From NCBI RefSeq assembly GCF_003269425.1, contig NZ_CP030104.1, forward strand, positions 62,001 through 126,000: a stretch of DNA of 64,000 bases, read 5' to 3'. Both the position numbers and the translations under genes were made by a program. Origin of the DNA: Flagellimonas maritima (GTDB lineage: Bacteria > Bacteroidota > Bacteroidia > Flavobacteriales > Flavobacteriaceae). Below the pieces are notes generated by a model that was not told the DNA's origin, ran no database searches, and saw only the letters and a program-made list of their open reading frames with translations. Each line of letters starts with the position of its first letter. The stretch's first letter is position 1. Of this stretch, positions 8,528 to 17,975 are shown in pieces.

Positions 8528-9685
8528 ATGTCAAGAAAACGATTATCAATTGCCTTTTTCACAGCTTTTTTTATACTTTTTTTATCTGGTTGCGCTAAAA
8601 AAAAGAAGCCTATACCAATTGAACAAAGTGGTACGAAAACCAAAATCTATCATGCTACAGGTTTTTCGGTGGAATCAAATGCAAATTTCACGGTAATCGA
8701 AGTAACATCACCTTGGCCAGGTACTGAAACTACGTTTAAATATGCGCTGGTACCTAAAGAAAAAATAGCAACCATAACACTTTCCCGTGATGAATATGAT
8801 GCTATAGTGGCTACCCCTGTAAAAAGCATGGTAGTCACCTCCACAACACATATTCCATCCTTGGAAGCATTGGGAGAACTAAAAACAATAAAAGGTTTCC
8901 CCAATACCAACTTGATTTCTTCTTCCGCAACCAGGGAGCTTATAGATTCTGGACAGATTATGGAATTGGGAACCAATGAAAATATCAATACCGAAGTAGT
9001 ACTTGAGTTAAATCCAGGAGTAGTTGTGGGATTTGGCATAAATGATACCAATAAGGCCTATGAAACATTAAAACGTTCAGGAGTACCCGTGGTATACAAT
9101 GGTGAATGGATAGAAGAAACACCTTTGGGAAAATCAGAATGGATTAAGTTTTTTGCACCATTCTTTCAAAAAGAAAAAATAGCGGACAGTATTTTCAAGA
9201 ATATTGAAGAATCATATAATAATGCAAAACTTTTAGCACTGAGAGCAACCCAAAAACCGACAGTCTTAACAGGTGGATTGTATAAAGACGTATGGTACAT
9301 ATCAGGCGGCAAAAGCTGGATGGCAAAATTTTTGGAAGATGCCAATTCCAATTATATTTGGTCAGATACTGAAGAACAAGGAAGCATTGGCATGAGTTTG
9401 GAAGCTGTATTGGAAAAAGGTCAACAGGCCGAATTTTGGTTAAACCCTTCCTTGCACACAACTTATGACGCATTGGAAAAAGCAAATTCCCATTACAAAA
9501 GATTTAAGGCTTTTTCAAATAAAAAGATATATTCAAATGCCGTCAATAAAGGCGCTACTGGCGGACTTCTTTTTTATGAGCTGGCGCCACAAAGGCCAGA
9601 TTTGGTTCTTAAGGATTTAATCTCCATCCTTCATCCAGAACTTTTACAAGAGCACGAGCCCAACTTTTACTTGCCTTTACAATAG
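8528..9685 (+). CDS. ABC transporter substrate-binding lipoprotein (BtuF-type)
   Basis: This 385-residue periplasmic-binding lipoprotein has lipobox LSGC with Cys22 after a hydrophobic signal, then a lysine-rich linker. The fold is the Fe3+/B12 binding family: two lobes joined by a long helix, with motifs such as VVLELNPGVVVGFG. It is the first gene of a three-gene transporter; its stop is directly followed by the permease ATG. The divergent riboswitch-controlled btuB makes cobalamin the likely substrate. Iron-siderophore cannot be excluded, because no riboswitch precedes this operon. Confidence 0.85.
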   Translation: MSRKRLSIAFFTAFFILFLSGCAKKKKPIPIEQSGTKTKIYHATGFSVESNANFTVIEVTSPWPGTETTFKYALVPKEKIATITLSRDEYDAIVATPVKSMVVTSTTHIPSLEALGELKTIKGFPNTNLISSSATRELIDSGQIMELGTNENINTEVVLELNPGVVVGFGINDTNKAYETLKRSGVPVVYNGEWIEETPLGKSEWIKFFAPFFQKEKIADSIFKNIEESYNNAKLLALRATQKPTVLTGGLYKDVWYISGGKSWMAKFLEDANSNYIWSDTEEQGSIGMSLEAVLEKGQQAEFWLNPSLHTTYDALEKANSHYKRFKAFSNKKIYSNAVNKGATGGLLFYELAPQRPDLVLKDLISILHPELLQEHEPNFYLPLQ

Positions 9686-10717
9686 ATGCAACACCGCAAT
9701 TCATATCGTATTTCGTTTGCGCTCATTTTATTGGCTCTGGTCTTTGCATGGCTATTGAACATAAGTTCGGGGTCTGTCAACATACCCTTTAATGATGTGT
9801 TGACTTCCTTGTTCATTGGTAGTGTAGAAACTGAATCATGGAACTATATTATCTGGAACTATCGCATCCCAAAGGCATTTACCGCAATTTTGGTCGGTGG
9901 AGGTTTATCTTTAAGTGGTCTGTTAATGCAAACACTTTTTCGCAATCCACTCGCTGGACCTTTTGTTTTGGGCATTAGTTCTGGAGCCAGTCTGGGTGCT
10001 GCATTGCTATTGATGGGGGCATCAGTTGTTACGGGGCTTGCTTCGTTCACTATTCTGAACGATGCTTCTTTGGCAGTTGCAGCGAGTATTGGAAGTTTTT
10101 TGGTATTGCTTGTGGTCATGATAGTGGCAAATCGAGTAAAGGACACCATGGCATTATTGATTATTGGTTTAATGTTCGGAAGCATTACTGCAGCAATAGT
10201 TAGTGTTCTAGCCTATTTTTCCACTGCGGAAAACCTTCAACGATTTATTTTTTGGTCTTTTGGCAGCGTAGGAAATTTATCGCTACAACAGCTGATCATT
10301 TTGAGCAGTCTTGTGGCAATAGGGGTTTTATTGAGTGTTTTTTCCATAAAAAAACTGAACGCTTTTCTGCTAGGTGAAAATTATGCTCAGAGCTTGGGCA
10401 TCTCTTTAAAAAAATCCAGATTATTGATTATCATCGCCACAGGGATTCTAGCGGGTGGAATCACGGCTTTTGCAGGCCCCATAGCTTTTGTTGGTTTAGC
10501 TGTTCCCCACCTTACCAGACAAATTTTTAATACGATGGAGCATCGAATCTTAATACCTTCGGTATTTCTCTACGGTGCTATATTGATGCTGCTATGTGAC
10601 ACCATTGCACAGTTGCCCAATTCTGCCAATGTCCTACCCATAAACGCTGTAACCTCCTTAATCGGTGCGCCAGTGGTCATTTGGCTGTTGGTTAGAAAAC
10701 GAAGAATGCTATTTTGA
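9686..10717 (+). CDS. btuC: FecCD/BtuC-family ABC permease
   Basis: This 343-residue inner-membrane permease has about ten membrane segments and family motifs including RNPLAGPFVLGISSGASLGA near 90-110 and the coupling region GPIAFVGLAVPHLTR near 265. It forms the channel for cobalamin (or siderophore) import with the ATPase encoded next. The ATG directly follows the stop of the binding-protein gene, and its own stop overlaps the next start (TGATG). The B12 assignment comes from the neighbourhood. Confidence 0.88.
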   Translation: MQHRNSYRISFALILLALVFAWLLNISSGSVNIPFNDVLTSLFIGSVETESWNYIIWNYRIPKAFTAILVGGGLSLSGLLMQTLFRNPLAGPFVLGISSGASLGAALLLMGASVVTGLASFTILNDASLAVAASIGSFLVLLVVMIVANRVKDTMALLIIGLMFGSITAAIVSVLAYFSTAENLQRFIFWSFGSVGNLSLQQLIILSSLVAIGVLLSVFSIKKLNAFLLGENYAQSLGISLKKSRLLIIIATGILAGGITAFAGPIAFVGLAVPHLTRQIFNTMEHRILIPSVFLYGAILMLLCDTIAQLPNSANVLPINAVTSLIGAPVVIWLLVRKRRMLF

Positions 10718-11496
10718 TGACGGAACTGAAAAAATATAAAATATCGGTTGAAAACTTAGCAATCGGCTATAAATCCACGGTAGTTGCCAAACAAATTAAT
10801 TTTTCTTTGGAATCAGGTGAATTGTGTGCCATGGTCGGCGCAAACGGAGTTGGAAAATCAACACTTTTACGTACCCTTGGAAATCTCCAGCCCAATTTAT
10901 CCGGCACTATGACCATTGACGAGAAAAACCTGACCTCATATACTTCGCTGGAACTGGCGCAAAAACTTAGTTTGGTCCTGACGGAGCAGCCCGCCTCAAA
11001 AAATCTGACCGTAGAAGAACTCATTGCACTCGGCAGGCAACCCTATACAAACTGGATTGGCACTTTAACAAAAAAAGATAAAAGCCAAATTGAGGAGAGT
11101 TTGAGTACTTTTTTACTGAACGACTTACGCTATCGTAAATGCCACGAACTCAGTGACGGACAGCTTCAACGCGTATTGATTGCCCGAGCTATGGCACAGG
11201 ACACACCAATTATAGTATTGGATGAACCAACGACCCATTTGGATTTGTTCCACAAAGTCCAAATTTTAAAATTACTTCAGCAGCTTGCCCATGAAAAACG
11301 GAAAACCATTGTTTTCACAACCCATGAAATTGATTTGGCCATTCAATTATGTGATAAAATATTGATTTTGGATGGTGCAGAAAATCCTTTTGGTGAACCT
11401 TGTCAACTAATCGAGCAAAAGTGTTTTGAAAGGCTTTTCCCTTCAGAAATGGTTCACTTTGATGCCAAAACAGGTTCATTTAAAATAAAAAAGTAA
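10717..11496 (+). CDS. btuD: ABC transporter ATPase (BtuD-type)
   Basis: This 259-residue ATPase energises the neighbouring FecCD-type permease. It has Walker A GANGVGKST near 43-51, signature LSDGQLQRV near 145 and Walker B IIVLDEPTTHLD near 165. The ATG at 10717 overlaps the permease stop in TGATG, which suggests coupled translation. A TTG one codon earlier is less likely. It is the last gene of the binding protein/permease/ATPase operon. The substrate is inferred as cobalamin from the divergent riboswitch and btuB. Confidence 0.88.
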   Translation: MTELKKYKISVENLAIGYKSTVVAKQINFSLESGELCAMVGANGVGKSTLLRTLGNLQPNLSGTMTIDEKNLTSYTSLELAQKLSLVLTEQPASKNLTVEELIALGRQPYTNWIGTLTKKDKSQIEESLSTFLLNDLRYRKCHELSDGQLQRVLIARAMAQDTPIIVLDEPTTHLDLFHKVQILKLLQQLAHEKRKTIVFTTHEIDLAIQLCDKILILDGAENPFGEPCQLIEQKCFERLFPSEMVHFDAKTGSFKIKK

Positions 11497-11557
11497 GTTA
11501 GTTTCCCACTTTTCTGTAGTCAGGAATCCTTTATCTTTATCCTAAGAAAAAAATTTT

Positions 11558-12901
11558 ATGAGTAGTGAATTGATTTATGTAATTGTTGGTATACTCGCAG
11601 CCATTGTTGGTTTATTTCTGGGTATCTACATCCAAAAATTAAAAACCAGCTCCAATGAAAGTGTTTGGCAAGAGCGTGAACAACAATTGAACAATGCCGT
11701 CACCACCTTAAATGACAGATTGCTTTCAACAGATACTGAAAAAAAACAGCTGCAATTGGAAAAAGAGCAGCTGGGAAACCAGATTGTACGTCATCAAGCT
11801 GATTTAGAAAATTTAGAGCGTATAAATACCGAGCAGAAAGAAGAGGTAGAAAAATTACAGGAGAAGTTCGCGAAGGATTTTGAAATTCTCGCCTCAAAAA
11901 TATTGGAAGAGAAAAGCACTAAGTTTACAGAACAAAACCAAAAGAACATTAAACAAATTCTGAATCCATTACAAGAAAAAATTCAACTGTTCGAGAAAAA
12001 AGTTGAAGCCTCACAAAAAGAGAATATCAGTATCCACTCGGCCTTAAGGGAACAATTATTGAATCTTCAAAGCCAAAACCTAAAAATTACCCAAGAGGCA
12101 GAAAACTTGACCAAGGCTTTAAAAGGCGATAGCAAAATGCAGGGGAATTGGGGGGAACTGGTCTTGGAGCGCGTATTGGAAAAGTCAGGACTGGAAAAAG
12201 ATAGGGAGTACAGTGTGCAACAGAGCTTTTTACGGGAAGATGGCTCACGCGTAATGCCAGACGTCATCATCCACCTTCCAGATGGAAAAAAGATGGTGGT
12301 CGATTCCAAAGTGTCACTAACGGATTATGAGCGTTACACGAATGCTGAAGAAGAATTAAAGGAAAAATACTTAAAGGACCATATCAATTCACTAAGAAAA
12401 CACGTAGAACAACTTTCCGCTAAAAAATACGAAGATCTGTATGAGATGGAAAGTCCTGACTTTGTTCTTCTTTTTGTTCCAATTGAACCTGCTTTTGCTG
12501 TTGCAATAAACCAGGATAACTCGTTGTACAACAAAGCGTTTGAACAAAATATTGTTATTGTGACACCATCAACTTTGTTGGCCACCTTGCGAACCATAGA
12601 CAGTATGTGGAACAATGAAAAACAACAAAAGAACGCCATTGAAATTGCTCGACAGGCAGGTGCCCTGTACGATAAATTTGAAGGTTTTGTAACAGATTTG
12701 ACAAAAGTGGGCAAAAAAATGGATGAGGCGAAAACAGAATACCGAGGTGCAATGAACAAATTGGTTGACGGTCGAGGAAACATTGTGACCAGTATTGAAA
12801 AACTAAAAAAAATGGGTGCAAAGGCAAAAAAATCCATTCCGGAACCTATCCTAAAACGCGCCGAAGAAGACGACTACCAAGAACCAAAACTTGAAATTTA
12901 A
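11558..12901 (+). CDS. rmuC: DNA recombination protein RmuC
   Basis: This 447-residue protein has an N-terminal membrane segment (about 5-25), a long coiled coil (about 30-180, Glu/Gln/Lys rich) and the conserved RmuC nuclease-like domain. That domain begins near GNWGELVLERVLEKSGL (about 193) and contains PDVIIHLPDGKKMVVDSKVSL near 232. RmuC limits inversion events at repeats, and the core has a PD-(D/E)xK-like arrangement (PDV and DSK). Length and order match the family. Three small genes follow in the same direction with minimal gaps. Confidence 0.93.
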   Translation: MSSELIYVIVGILAAIVGLFLGIYIQKLKTSSNESVWQEREQQLNNAVTTLNDRLLSTDTEKKQLQLEKEQLGNQIVRHQADLENLERINTEQKEEVEKLQEKFAKDFEILASKILEEKSTKFTEQNQKNIKQILNPLQEKIQLFEKKVEASQKENISIHSALREQLLNLQSQNLKITQEAENLTKALKGDSKMQGNWGELVLERVLEKSGLEKDREYSVQQSFLREDGSRVMPDVIIHLPDGKKMVVDSKVSLTDYERYTNAEEELKEKYLKDHINSLRKHVEQLSAKKYEDLYEMESPDFVLLFVPIEPAFAVAINQDNSLYNKAFEQNIVIVTPSTLLATLRTIDSMWNNEKQQKNAIEIARQAGALYDKFEGFVTDLTKVGKKMDEAKTEYRGAMNKLVDGRGNIVTSIEKLKKMGAKAKKSIPEPILKRAEEDDYQEPKLEI

Positions 12902-12903
12902 TT

Positions 12904-13269
12904 ATGAGAAAAGCAATATTTATAACCATTTCGGTCATCTTGTTGGCATTTGTAGTTTACTTCGCGTTCATTTATTATGTTCCATTTAGTGAAGGATATC
13001 GCTCTGGAGAATTGATAAAATTTAGCAGAAAAGGTGTGCTGGTCAAGACGTGGGAAGGAGAAATCAGCCAAGGGATTTCTGGAGCCCAAATCTTTAAATT
13101 TTCCGTTCAGGACAATAAAAGTGAGGTCATTCAGAAGCTAAAGGAATATCAAGGACATTACGTAAAGGTAACCTATAAAGAGCGCTACGCTACTTTCTTT
13201 TGGTTGGGAGATACCAAGTATTTCATTACCGAAGTAGAAGAAGAGAAATCTCCCCATTTTGGAAATTGA
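12904..13269 (+). CDS. small membrane-anchored protein, function unknown
   Basis: This 121-residue protein has one N-terminal membrane segment (about 4-25) and a small beta-rich domain with GVLVKTWEGEIS and HYVKVTYKER. Nothing in it resembles an enzyme active site. It starts 2 bp after the rmuC stop, and the thioesterase gene starts right after it, so the three are probably co-transcribed. Similar short proteins appear widely in flavobacteria. A function cannot be given. Confidence 0.75.
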   Translation: MRKAIFITISVILLAFVVYFAFIYYVPFSEGYRSGELIKFSRKGVLVKTWEGEISQGISGAQIFKFSVQDNKSEVIQKLKEYQGHYVKVTYKERYATFFWLGDTKYFITEVEEEKSPHFGN

Positions 13270-13270
13270 T

Positions 13271-13816
13271 ATGAAGAAATTCAAGAGCGCTGAAGAATCC
13301 AAAGTGGAGATTACGGAACTTATGCTCCCTTCCCATTCCAATTTTGGAGGAAAGGTGCACGGGGGTCATATCTTAAATTTAATGGACCAAATTGCATTTG
13401 CTTGCGCTTCCAAACATTCACAGGCCTATTGTGTAACCGCTTCTGTCAATCGTGTGGATTTTTTAAATCCGATTGAAGTTGGTGAACTGGTCACCTTAAA
13501 GGCATCTATCAATTATACTGGGCGGACTTCAATGGTTGTAGGAGTACGTGTAGAATCTGAAAATATTACCACAGGTGAAACGAAACACTGTAATTCTTCC
13601 TATTTTACAATGGTGGCCAAAGATGAGGCTGGAAAAAATATCGTTATTCCAGGGTTACTTTTAAACGGTAAACAAGGCATACGACGGTTTGCAAGAAGTA
13701 AAGAAAGAAAAGCCTCAGCAAACTACCGTGATTCAAAATACGAATCCTCTAATTTTGAAGTGGACGAATATATTCGGTTTTTACAAGATGAAAACGTAAA
13801 AATAAATTTTGACTAA
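13271..13816 (+). CDS. acyl-CoA thioesterase (hotdog fold)
   Basis: This 181-residue thioesterase hydrolyses acyl-CoA to fatty acid and CoA in the cytoplasm. The hotdog signature is GGKVHGGHILNLMDQIAF near 25-42, with the catalytic Asp in MDQ, followed by VNRVDFLNPIEVG. The size corresponds to the YciA/Acot single-domain class with a short C-terminal extension. The ATG at 13271 (TGATATG after the previous stop) is preferred to one 12 bp upstream that overlaps the previous gene. It runs tail to tail with pgl, overlapping by 4 bp. Confidence 0.88.
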   Translation: MKKFKSAEESKVEITELMLPSHSNFGGKVHGGHILNLMDQIAFACASKHSQAYCVTASVNRVDFLNPIEVGELVTLKASINYTGRTSMVVGVRVESENITTGETKHCNSSYFTMVAKDEAGKNIVIPGLLLNGKQGIRRFARSKERKASANYRDSKYESSNFEVDEYIRFLQDENVKINFD

Positions 13817-14526
13817 GAAATTCCTGTAGCGGCATCTCCATCCAAAAACCAAATCAGATTTCCAGAATCTGGACTTACTAAAGAAGCTGGATACTTTTTA
13901 AAGTCTTCCTGTTTTTCAATAATCGCTTTTACTTTTTCTGCTTTTCCGCTTCCCGTTACCAAAAATGCTACTTGACTAGCTGCGTTTATGATTTTCCCAG
14001 TAATAGTCACCCTTTTTTGTCCTGAATCTGGATGTACGGCAACCTCACAATTTCTGCTTGAGTCCCATAATTCAATTTCATGGGGGAAAATAGATGCAGT
14101 ATGGCCATCATCGCCCATTCCCAGAATCACCAAATCAAATTGGGGAGTTCCGTTTTGTGATGGTAGATTTTTCTCCAATAACCCGCCATATCGCATTGCT
14201 TCTAGTAGTGGCTCTTTTTCACCTAAAATTCTATGGATGTTCTCTTTGGGCACATCAATTTTTGAAAACAGATGTTCCATAGTCATTTTATAATTGCTTT
14301 CATCATCCGAAGGTGGAACGCACCGTTCATCTCCCCAGTAAAAATGAATTTTAGTCCAATCAATTTTAGAGGAAAAATCCGCAGCCAATACATCAAAAAC
14401 AACTTTGGGCGTACTTCCACCCGATAGCGCTACATGAAATGTAGATTTATCTTTAAACAATTCAGAAAAATATGCTGAAAAATGTTGAGCAACCTCGTTT
14501 TTATCCTTGTAGATTTTTAACTCCAT
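13813..14526 (-). CDS. pgl: 6-phosphogluconolactonase
   Basis: This 237-residue enzyme hydrolyses 6-phosphogluconolactone in the oxidative pentose phosphate pathway. It is the NagB/Pgl-fold type: VALSGGSTPK near 33-42 and GMGDDGHTASIFP near 137-149 are the phosphate-binding and catalytic motifs. It lies directly downstream of zwf on the same strand, so product and substrate enzymes are co-transcribed. The 90-bp gap between them is largely a heptad tandem repeat. Confidence 0.95.
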   Translation of the reverse strand: MELKIYKDKNEVAQHFSAYFSELFKDKSTFHVALSGGSTPKVVFDVLAADFSSKIDWTKIHFYWGDERCVPPSDDESNYKMTMEHLFSKIDVPKENIHRILGEKEPLLEAMRYGGLLEKNLPSQNGTPQFDLVILGMGDDGHTASIFPHEIELWDSSRNCEVAVHPDSGQKRVTITGKIINAASQVAFLVTGSGKAEKVKAIIEKQEDFKKYPASLVSPDSGNLIWFLDGDAATGIS

Positions 14527-14581
14527 GACAATTAATTTTGTAAACTACTTTGTTCATGATTCTTCTTCTGTCATATGTCCG

Positions 14582-14621
14582 CTAACTCCTAACTCCTAAC
14601 TCCTAACTCCTAACTCCTAAC
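14582..14621. repeat. Heptanucleotide tandem repeat (CTAACTC)5.7
   Basis: This is a perfect tandem array of the 7-mer CTAACTC (minus strand AGTTAGG), 40 bp with no mismatch, between zwf and pgl. Its right end covers the zwf stop codon (14617-14619). Perfect short tandem arrays usually vary in copy number by slippage, here in the zwf-pgl message. The heptad register AGTnnnn is the same as in the arrays around the four-helix-bundle genes. Confidence 0.95.
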
Positions 14622-16149
14622 AAATAACACAATACCCAGGGTCATCAGCTAAATTTTTTCCAGGATTCCTCCAGAATCCTAAATCGTCAATAAGCTCATC
14701 TGCATTTTCAGGGCCCCAGACGCCTGCTGCATAACCGTACATGCGCACATCTTTGCCATTTTTCCAATAATCCAAAATAGGGTCTACAAATTCCCATGCA
14801 GCCTCTACCTCATCTGCACGTGCATAAAGTGTAGCGTCACCCTGCATGGCATCAAGCAAAAGTCGCTCATATGCCTCCATGACATAAGTTTGCGCCAAAC
14901 TGGAGTAGTAGAAATCCAGATTCGCCCGTTCCACCTTAAAACCTTGACCAGGAACCTTAACACCGAATTTGACCAATATGCCCTCATCAGGTTGAATACG
15001 GATTATAAGTTTATTGTCCTTACTATTTACGCCAGAGTCCTGAAAAATTTGATGGTGCGGTGTTTTAAAATGAATAATGACCTCGGTCACTTTGGTTGGC
15101 ATGCGCTTAGCCGTACGTACGTAAAATGGAACCCCGTGCCATCGCCAATTATCTACGAAAAATTTAATCGCGGCGTAGGTTTCAGTGGTCGAGTTCGGGT
15201 CTACACCATCCTCCTCACGATAACCTTTTACCTTTTCTCCATCAATTTCAGAAGAAACATATTGGGCGCGAATGGTATTATTGAAAAGCGTCTGCTCGTC
15301 TCGCATGACCCGCAAGGATTTCAATGCCTTCACCTTCTCATTTCTGATTTCTTCAGGCTGATCACCAATTGGGGGTTCCATGACAACCAATGAAACTATT
15401 TGCAATAAGTGGTTCTGAAACATGTCCCGTAGGGCACCGGATTTATCATAATATCCCCCACGCTTCTCCACACCAACACTCTCAGCGTTGGTAATTTCTA
15501 CATGATGAATATAATTACGGTTCCATAATGGTTCAAAAATACTATTGGAAAAACGTGTTACCAATAGGTTTTGTACCGTTTCCTTGCCCAGATAATGATC
15601 AATCCTGTAAATCTGTGGCTCTTTGAAATATTGTTGTAAACCATTGTTAAGATTCTTTGCAGTTTCCAAATTATAACCGAAAGGTTTCTCCACAATCAGT
15701 CTTTTAAAACCTTTGGATTCATCGTTTAGGTTGTATTCAGAAAGGTTTTTTGCTACGGTTTCGACAATACTTGGAGGTGTGGACAAGTAGAACATGTAAT
15801 TATGTTCTGTATCGTGGGAATCGTTCAAAGTTTCAATACGTTTGGACAAACCCTCATAATCAGAAGCATAGTCATCACCAAGGTCCTCATAAAACAGCTT
15901 GTTGGCGAAATCCTCAACTTGTTTCTTGTCCAGTTCTTTGATTTTCTCTTTTAAATAAGTGCTATCATAAACCACTTTGCCCCTAAACTCTTCGTCCGAG
16001 AGATTGCTTCTGCTGGCTCCCAAAACAACAAAATTATCCGGTAGCTGTTCTGCAATATATAAATTGAACAATGCGGGAATAAGCTTTCTGGCGGTCAAAT
16101 CGCCTGATGCACCGAATATAATAAGCATCTGACTATCGGTCTTTTTCAT
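14617..16149 (-). CDS. zwf: glucose-6-phosphate dehydrogenase
   Basis: This 510-residue NADP-dependent enzyme performs the first step of the oxidative pentose phosphate pathway. The nucleotide motif IIFGASGDLTARKL is near 10-23 and the active-site signature RIDHYLGKETVQN near 180-192. The ATG at 16149 is chosen; an ATG four codons earlier is possible. Neighbours are pgl downstream and gnd divergent, so all three oxidative steps are encoded here. The stop codon lies inside a heptad array, so the last one or two residues may differ from relatives. Confidence 0.96.
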   Translation of the reverse strand: MKKTDSQMLIIFGASGDLTARKLIPALFNLYIAEQLPDNFVVLGASRSNLSDEEFRGKVVYDSTYLKEKIKELDKKQVEDFANKLFYEDLGDDYASDYEGLSKRIETLNDSHDTEHNYMFYLSTPPSIVETVAKNLSEYNLNDESKGFKRLIVEKPFGYNLETAKNLNNGLQQYFKEPQIYRIDHYLGKETVQNLLVTRFSNSIFEPLWNRNYIHHVEITNAESVGVEKRGGYYDKSGALRDMFQNHLLQIVSLVVMEPPIGDQPEEIRNEKVKALKSLRVMRDEQTLFNNTIRAQYVSSEIDGEKVKGYREEDGVDPNSTTETYAAIKFFVDNWRWHGVPFYVRTAKRMPTKVTEVIIHFKTPHHQIFQDSGVNSKDNKLIIRIQPDEGILVKFGVKVPGQGFKVERANLDFYYSSLAQTYVMEAYERLLLDAMQGDATLYARADEVEAAWEFVDPILDYWKNGKDVRMYGYAAGVWGPENADELIDDLGFWRNPGKNLADDPGYCVIC

Positions 16150-16328
16150 AATTATGTGCAAAATTTTTTATCTCACAAAATTCTTTGGATTGTCCGATTA
16201 TTTCTTAAAAGATATCCGACATTGCCATATAATTTTGAGCTTAACGAATATAACGTTTATTTTAGGTTCGGAATTGAATAAATAGCGTACTTAGTGTAGT
16301 CTTAACATAAGACATTAAAACAGAGAAC

Positions 16329-17738
16329 ATGGCAGATACATATGATTTTGGGCTCGTGGGCCTTGGGGTAATGGGACAAAATTTTATTCTTAATGTGGCC
16401 GATAATGGTTTTACGGCTTTCGGCAATGATTTGGATCCAGAAAAAGTCAAAGCACTAATCAAATTGGGTGGTGACGAAAACAAGATCAATGCCAGTGTTG
16501 CTGTAACTGAATTTATCAAGGCATTAAAAACTCCCAGAAAAATTATGTTATTGGTTCCAGCAGGTAAAGTAGTGGATATCGTAATTGAAAGTCTGCTTCC
16601 CCATTTGGACGAAGGTGATATTATTATTGATGGTGGAAATTCATTTTTTACAGATACAGATCGAAGGGAAGCATACCTTAAAGAAAAGGGCATCAATTTT
16701 TTTGGAGCAGGAGTTTCAGGTGGTGCAAAAGGTGCACGAAAGGGACCCAGTATCATGCCTGGAGGTTCACGGGATGCCTATCAACATGTAAAACCAATTT
16801 TTGAAGCCGTTTCTGCTAAATACAAAGGAGAACCCTGTGTAACCTATTTAGGTCCAAAATCCGCTGGTAATTATGTAAAAATGGTTCACAATGGTATTGA
16901 ATATGGGCTAATGCAATTGACCTCTGAAATTTATGACTTGCTTAGAAAAGCTGGTAGCTTAACCAATGAAGAACTTCATAAAACCTACGCTTTATGGAAT
17001 GAGGGTAGATTACAGTCGTTTTTAGTTGAGATAACTTCGAAAATATTCGAGCAAAAGGATGAATTTGGCAATGGCAATTTGGTAGATCAAATTCTGGACA
17101 AAGCAAAACAGAAAGGAACAGGGAAATGGACATCGCAAAATGCTATGGATTTGGGAATTCCTGTTCCCACAATCGATATTGCCGTTAGCATGCGGGAGAT
17201 TTCAGCCTTAAAATCAGAACGAATAAAGGCAGATGAACTATATGACCGCCCTACTCCAGAATCTTTTGATAAAAAGGAGTTGATTGTTAAGGCGGAAAAT
17301 GCTCTGTATTTCGCATTTATCATAACCTATGCCCAAGGGATGCATCAATTGGCCGATGCATCAAAAGAATACGGATATGAATTGAAACTTACAGAAATTG
17401 CAAAAATCTGGCGGGCAGGTTGTATAATTCGTGCGGCACTATTGGCAGATATTGCAGATGCTTTCAAAGCTGATGAAAATTTACAAAATCTATTGCTGTC
17501 CACGTATTTTGTTGAAAAAGTTCAAGAAACTGTGGACTCGGTACGAGAGCTGGTGGCCTACGGCGCAAAAAATGGTATTCCCCTACCTGGCCTTTCCAAT
17601 GCGCTCACCTACTTTGATGCTTATACGAGTACCCGACTACCGCTTAACCTAATTCAGGCCCAACGCGATTATTTTGGGTCACACACCTACGAACGGTTGG
17701 ATAGAAAAGGTATTTTTCATACAGAATGGGGCTTATAA
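16329..17738 (+). CDS. gnd: 6-phosphogluconate dehydrogenase, decarboxylating
   Basis: This 469-residue enzyme oxidises 6-phosphogluconate to ribulose 5-phosphate, CO2 and NADPH. The Rossmann motif GLVGLGVMGQN is near 9-19 and the substrate region GVSGGAKGARKGPSIMPGG near 125-143. MVHNGIEYG carries catalytic Lys/Asn residues, and the C-terminal helical domain ends in RKGIFHTEWG. Length matches the long dimeric class. It is divergent from zwf-pgl across a 179-bp shared control region. Confidence 0.97.
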   Translation: MADTYDFGLVGLGVMGQNFILNVADNGFTAFGNDLDPEKVKALIKLGGDENKINASVAVTEFIKALKTPRKIMLLVPAGKVVDIVIESLLPHLDEGDIIIDGGNSFFTDTDRREAYLKEKGINFFGAGVSGGAKGARKGPSIMPGGSRDAYQHVKPIFEAVSAKYKGEPCVTYLGPKSAGNYVKMVHNGIEYGLMQLTSEIYDLLRKAGSLTNEELHKTYALWNEGRLQSFLVEITSKIFEQKDEFGNGNLVDQILDKAKQKGTGKWTSQNAMDLGIPVPTIDIAVSMREISALKSERIKADELYDRPTPESFDKKELIVKAENALYFAFIITYAQGMHQLADASKEYGYELKLTEIAKIWRAGCIIRAALLADIADAFKADENLQNLLLSTYFVEKVQETVDSVRELVAYGAKNGIPLPGLSNALTYFDAYTSTRLPLNLIQAQRDYFGSHTYERLDRKGIFHTEWGL

Positions 17739-17975
17739 AATGTTCTATGGTATATCAACTATTCAGTAAGATTAAATTTTTATTCTAGGTCATAAAAAGT
17801 TCAGGTCTTACTTGAGAGCATTGAATTGATGTAATCCTGTGGCACCGACATCCCGTTTATCCAAGAGATTATCCCTTTTATCTAAAATCCTATCAATTTT
17901 CTTTAATTAAACAGAATCTTATGGTTAGGGTTTCCTAATTTTGTTTTGGAACAACCTCAACAATACAAAAACCCC

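Noticed and set aside
12904..13269. Assigning an enzymatic role to the small gene after rmuC
   Set aside because: It has one membrane segment and no catalytic motif; any enzyme name would be unsupported.
14582..14621. CRISPR-like repeat
   Set aside because: The 7-bp unit is tandem with no spacers; it is a microsatellite, not a CRISPR array.
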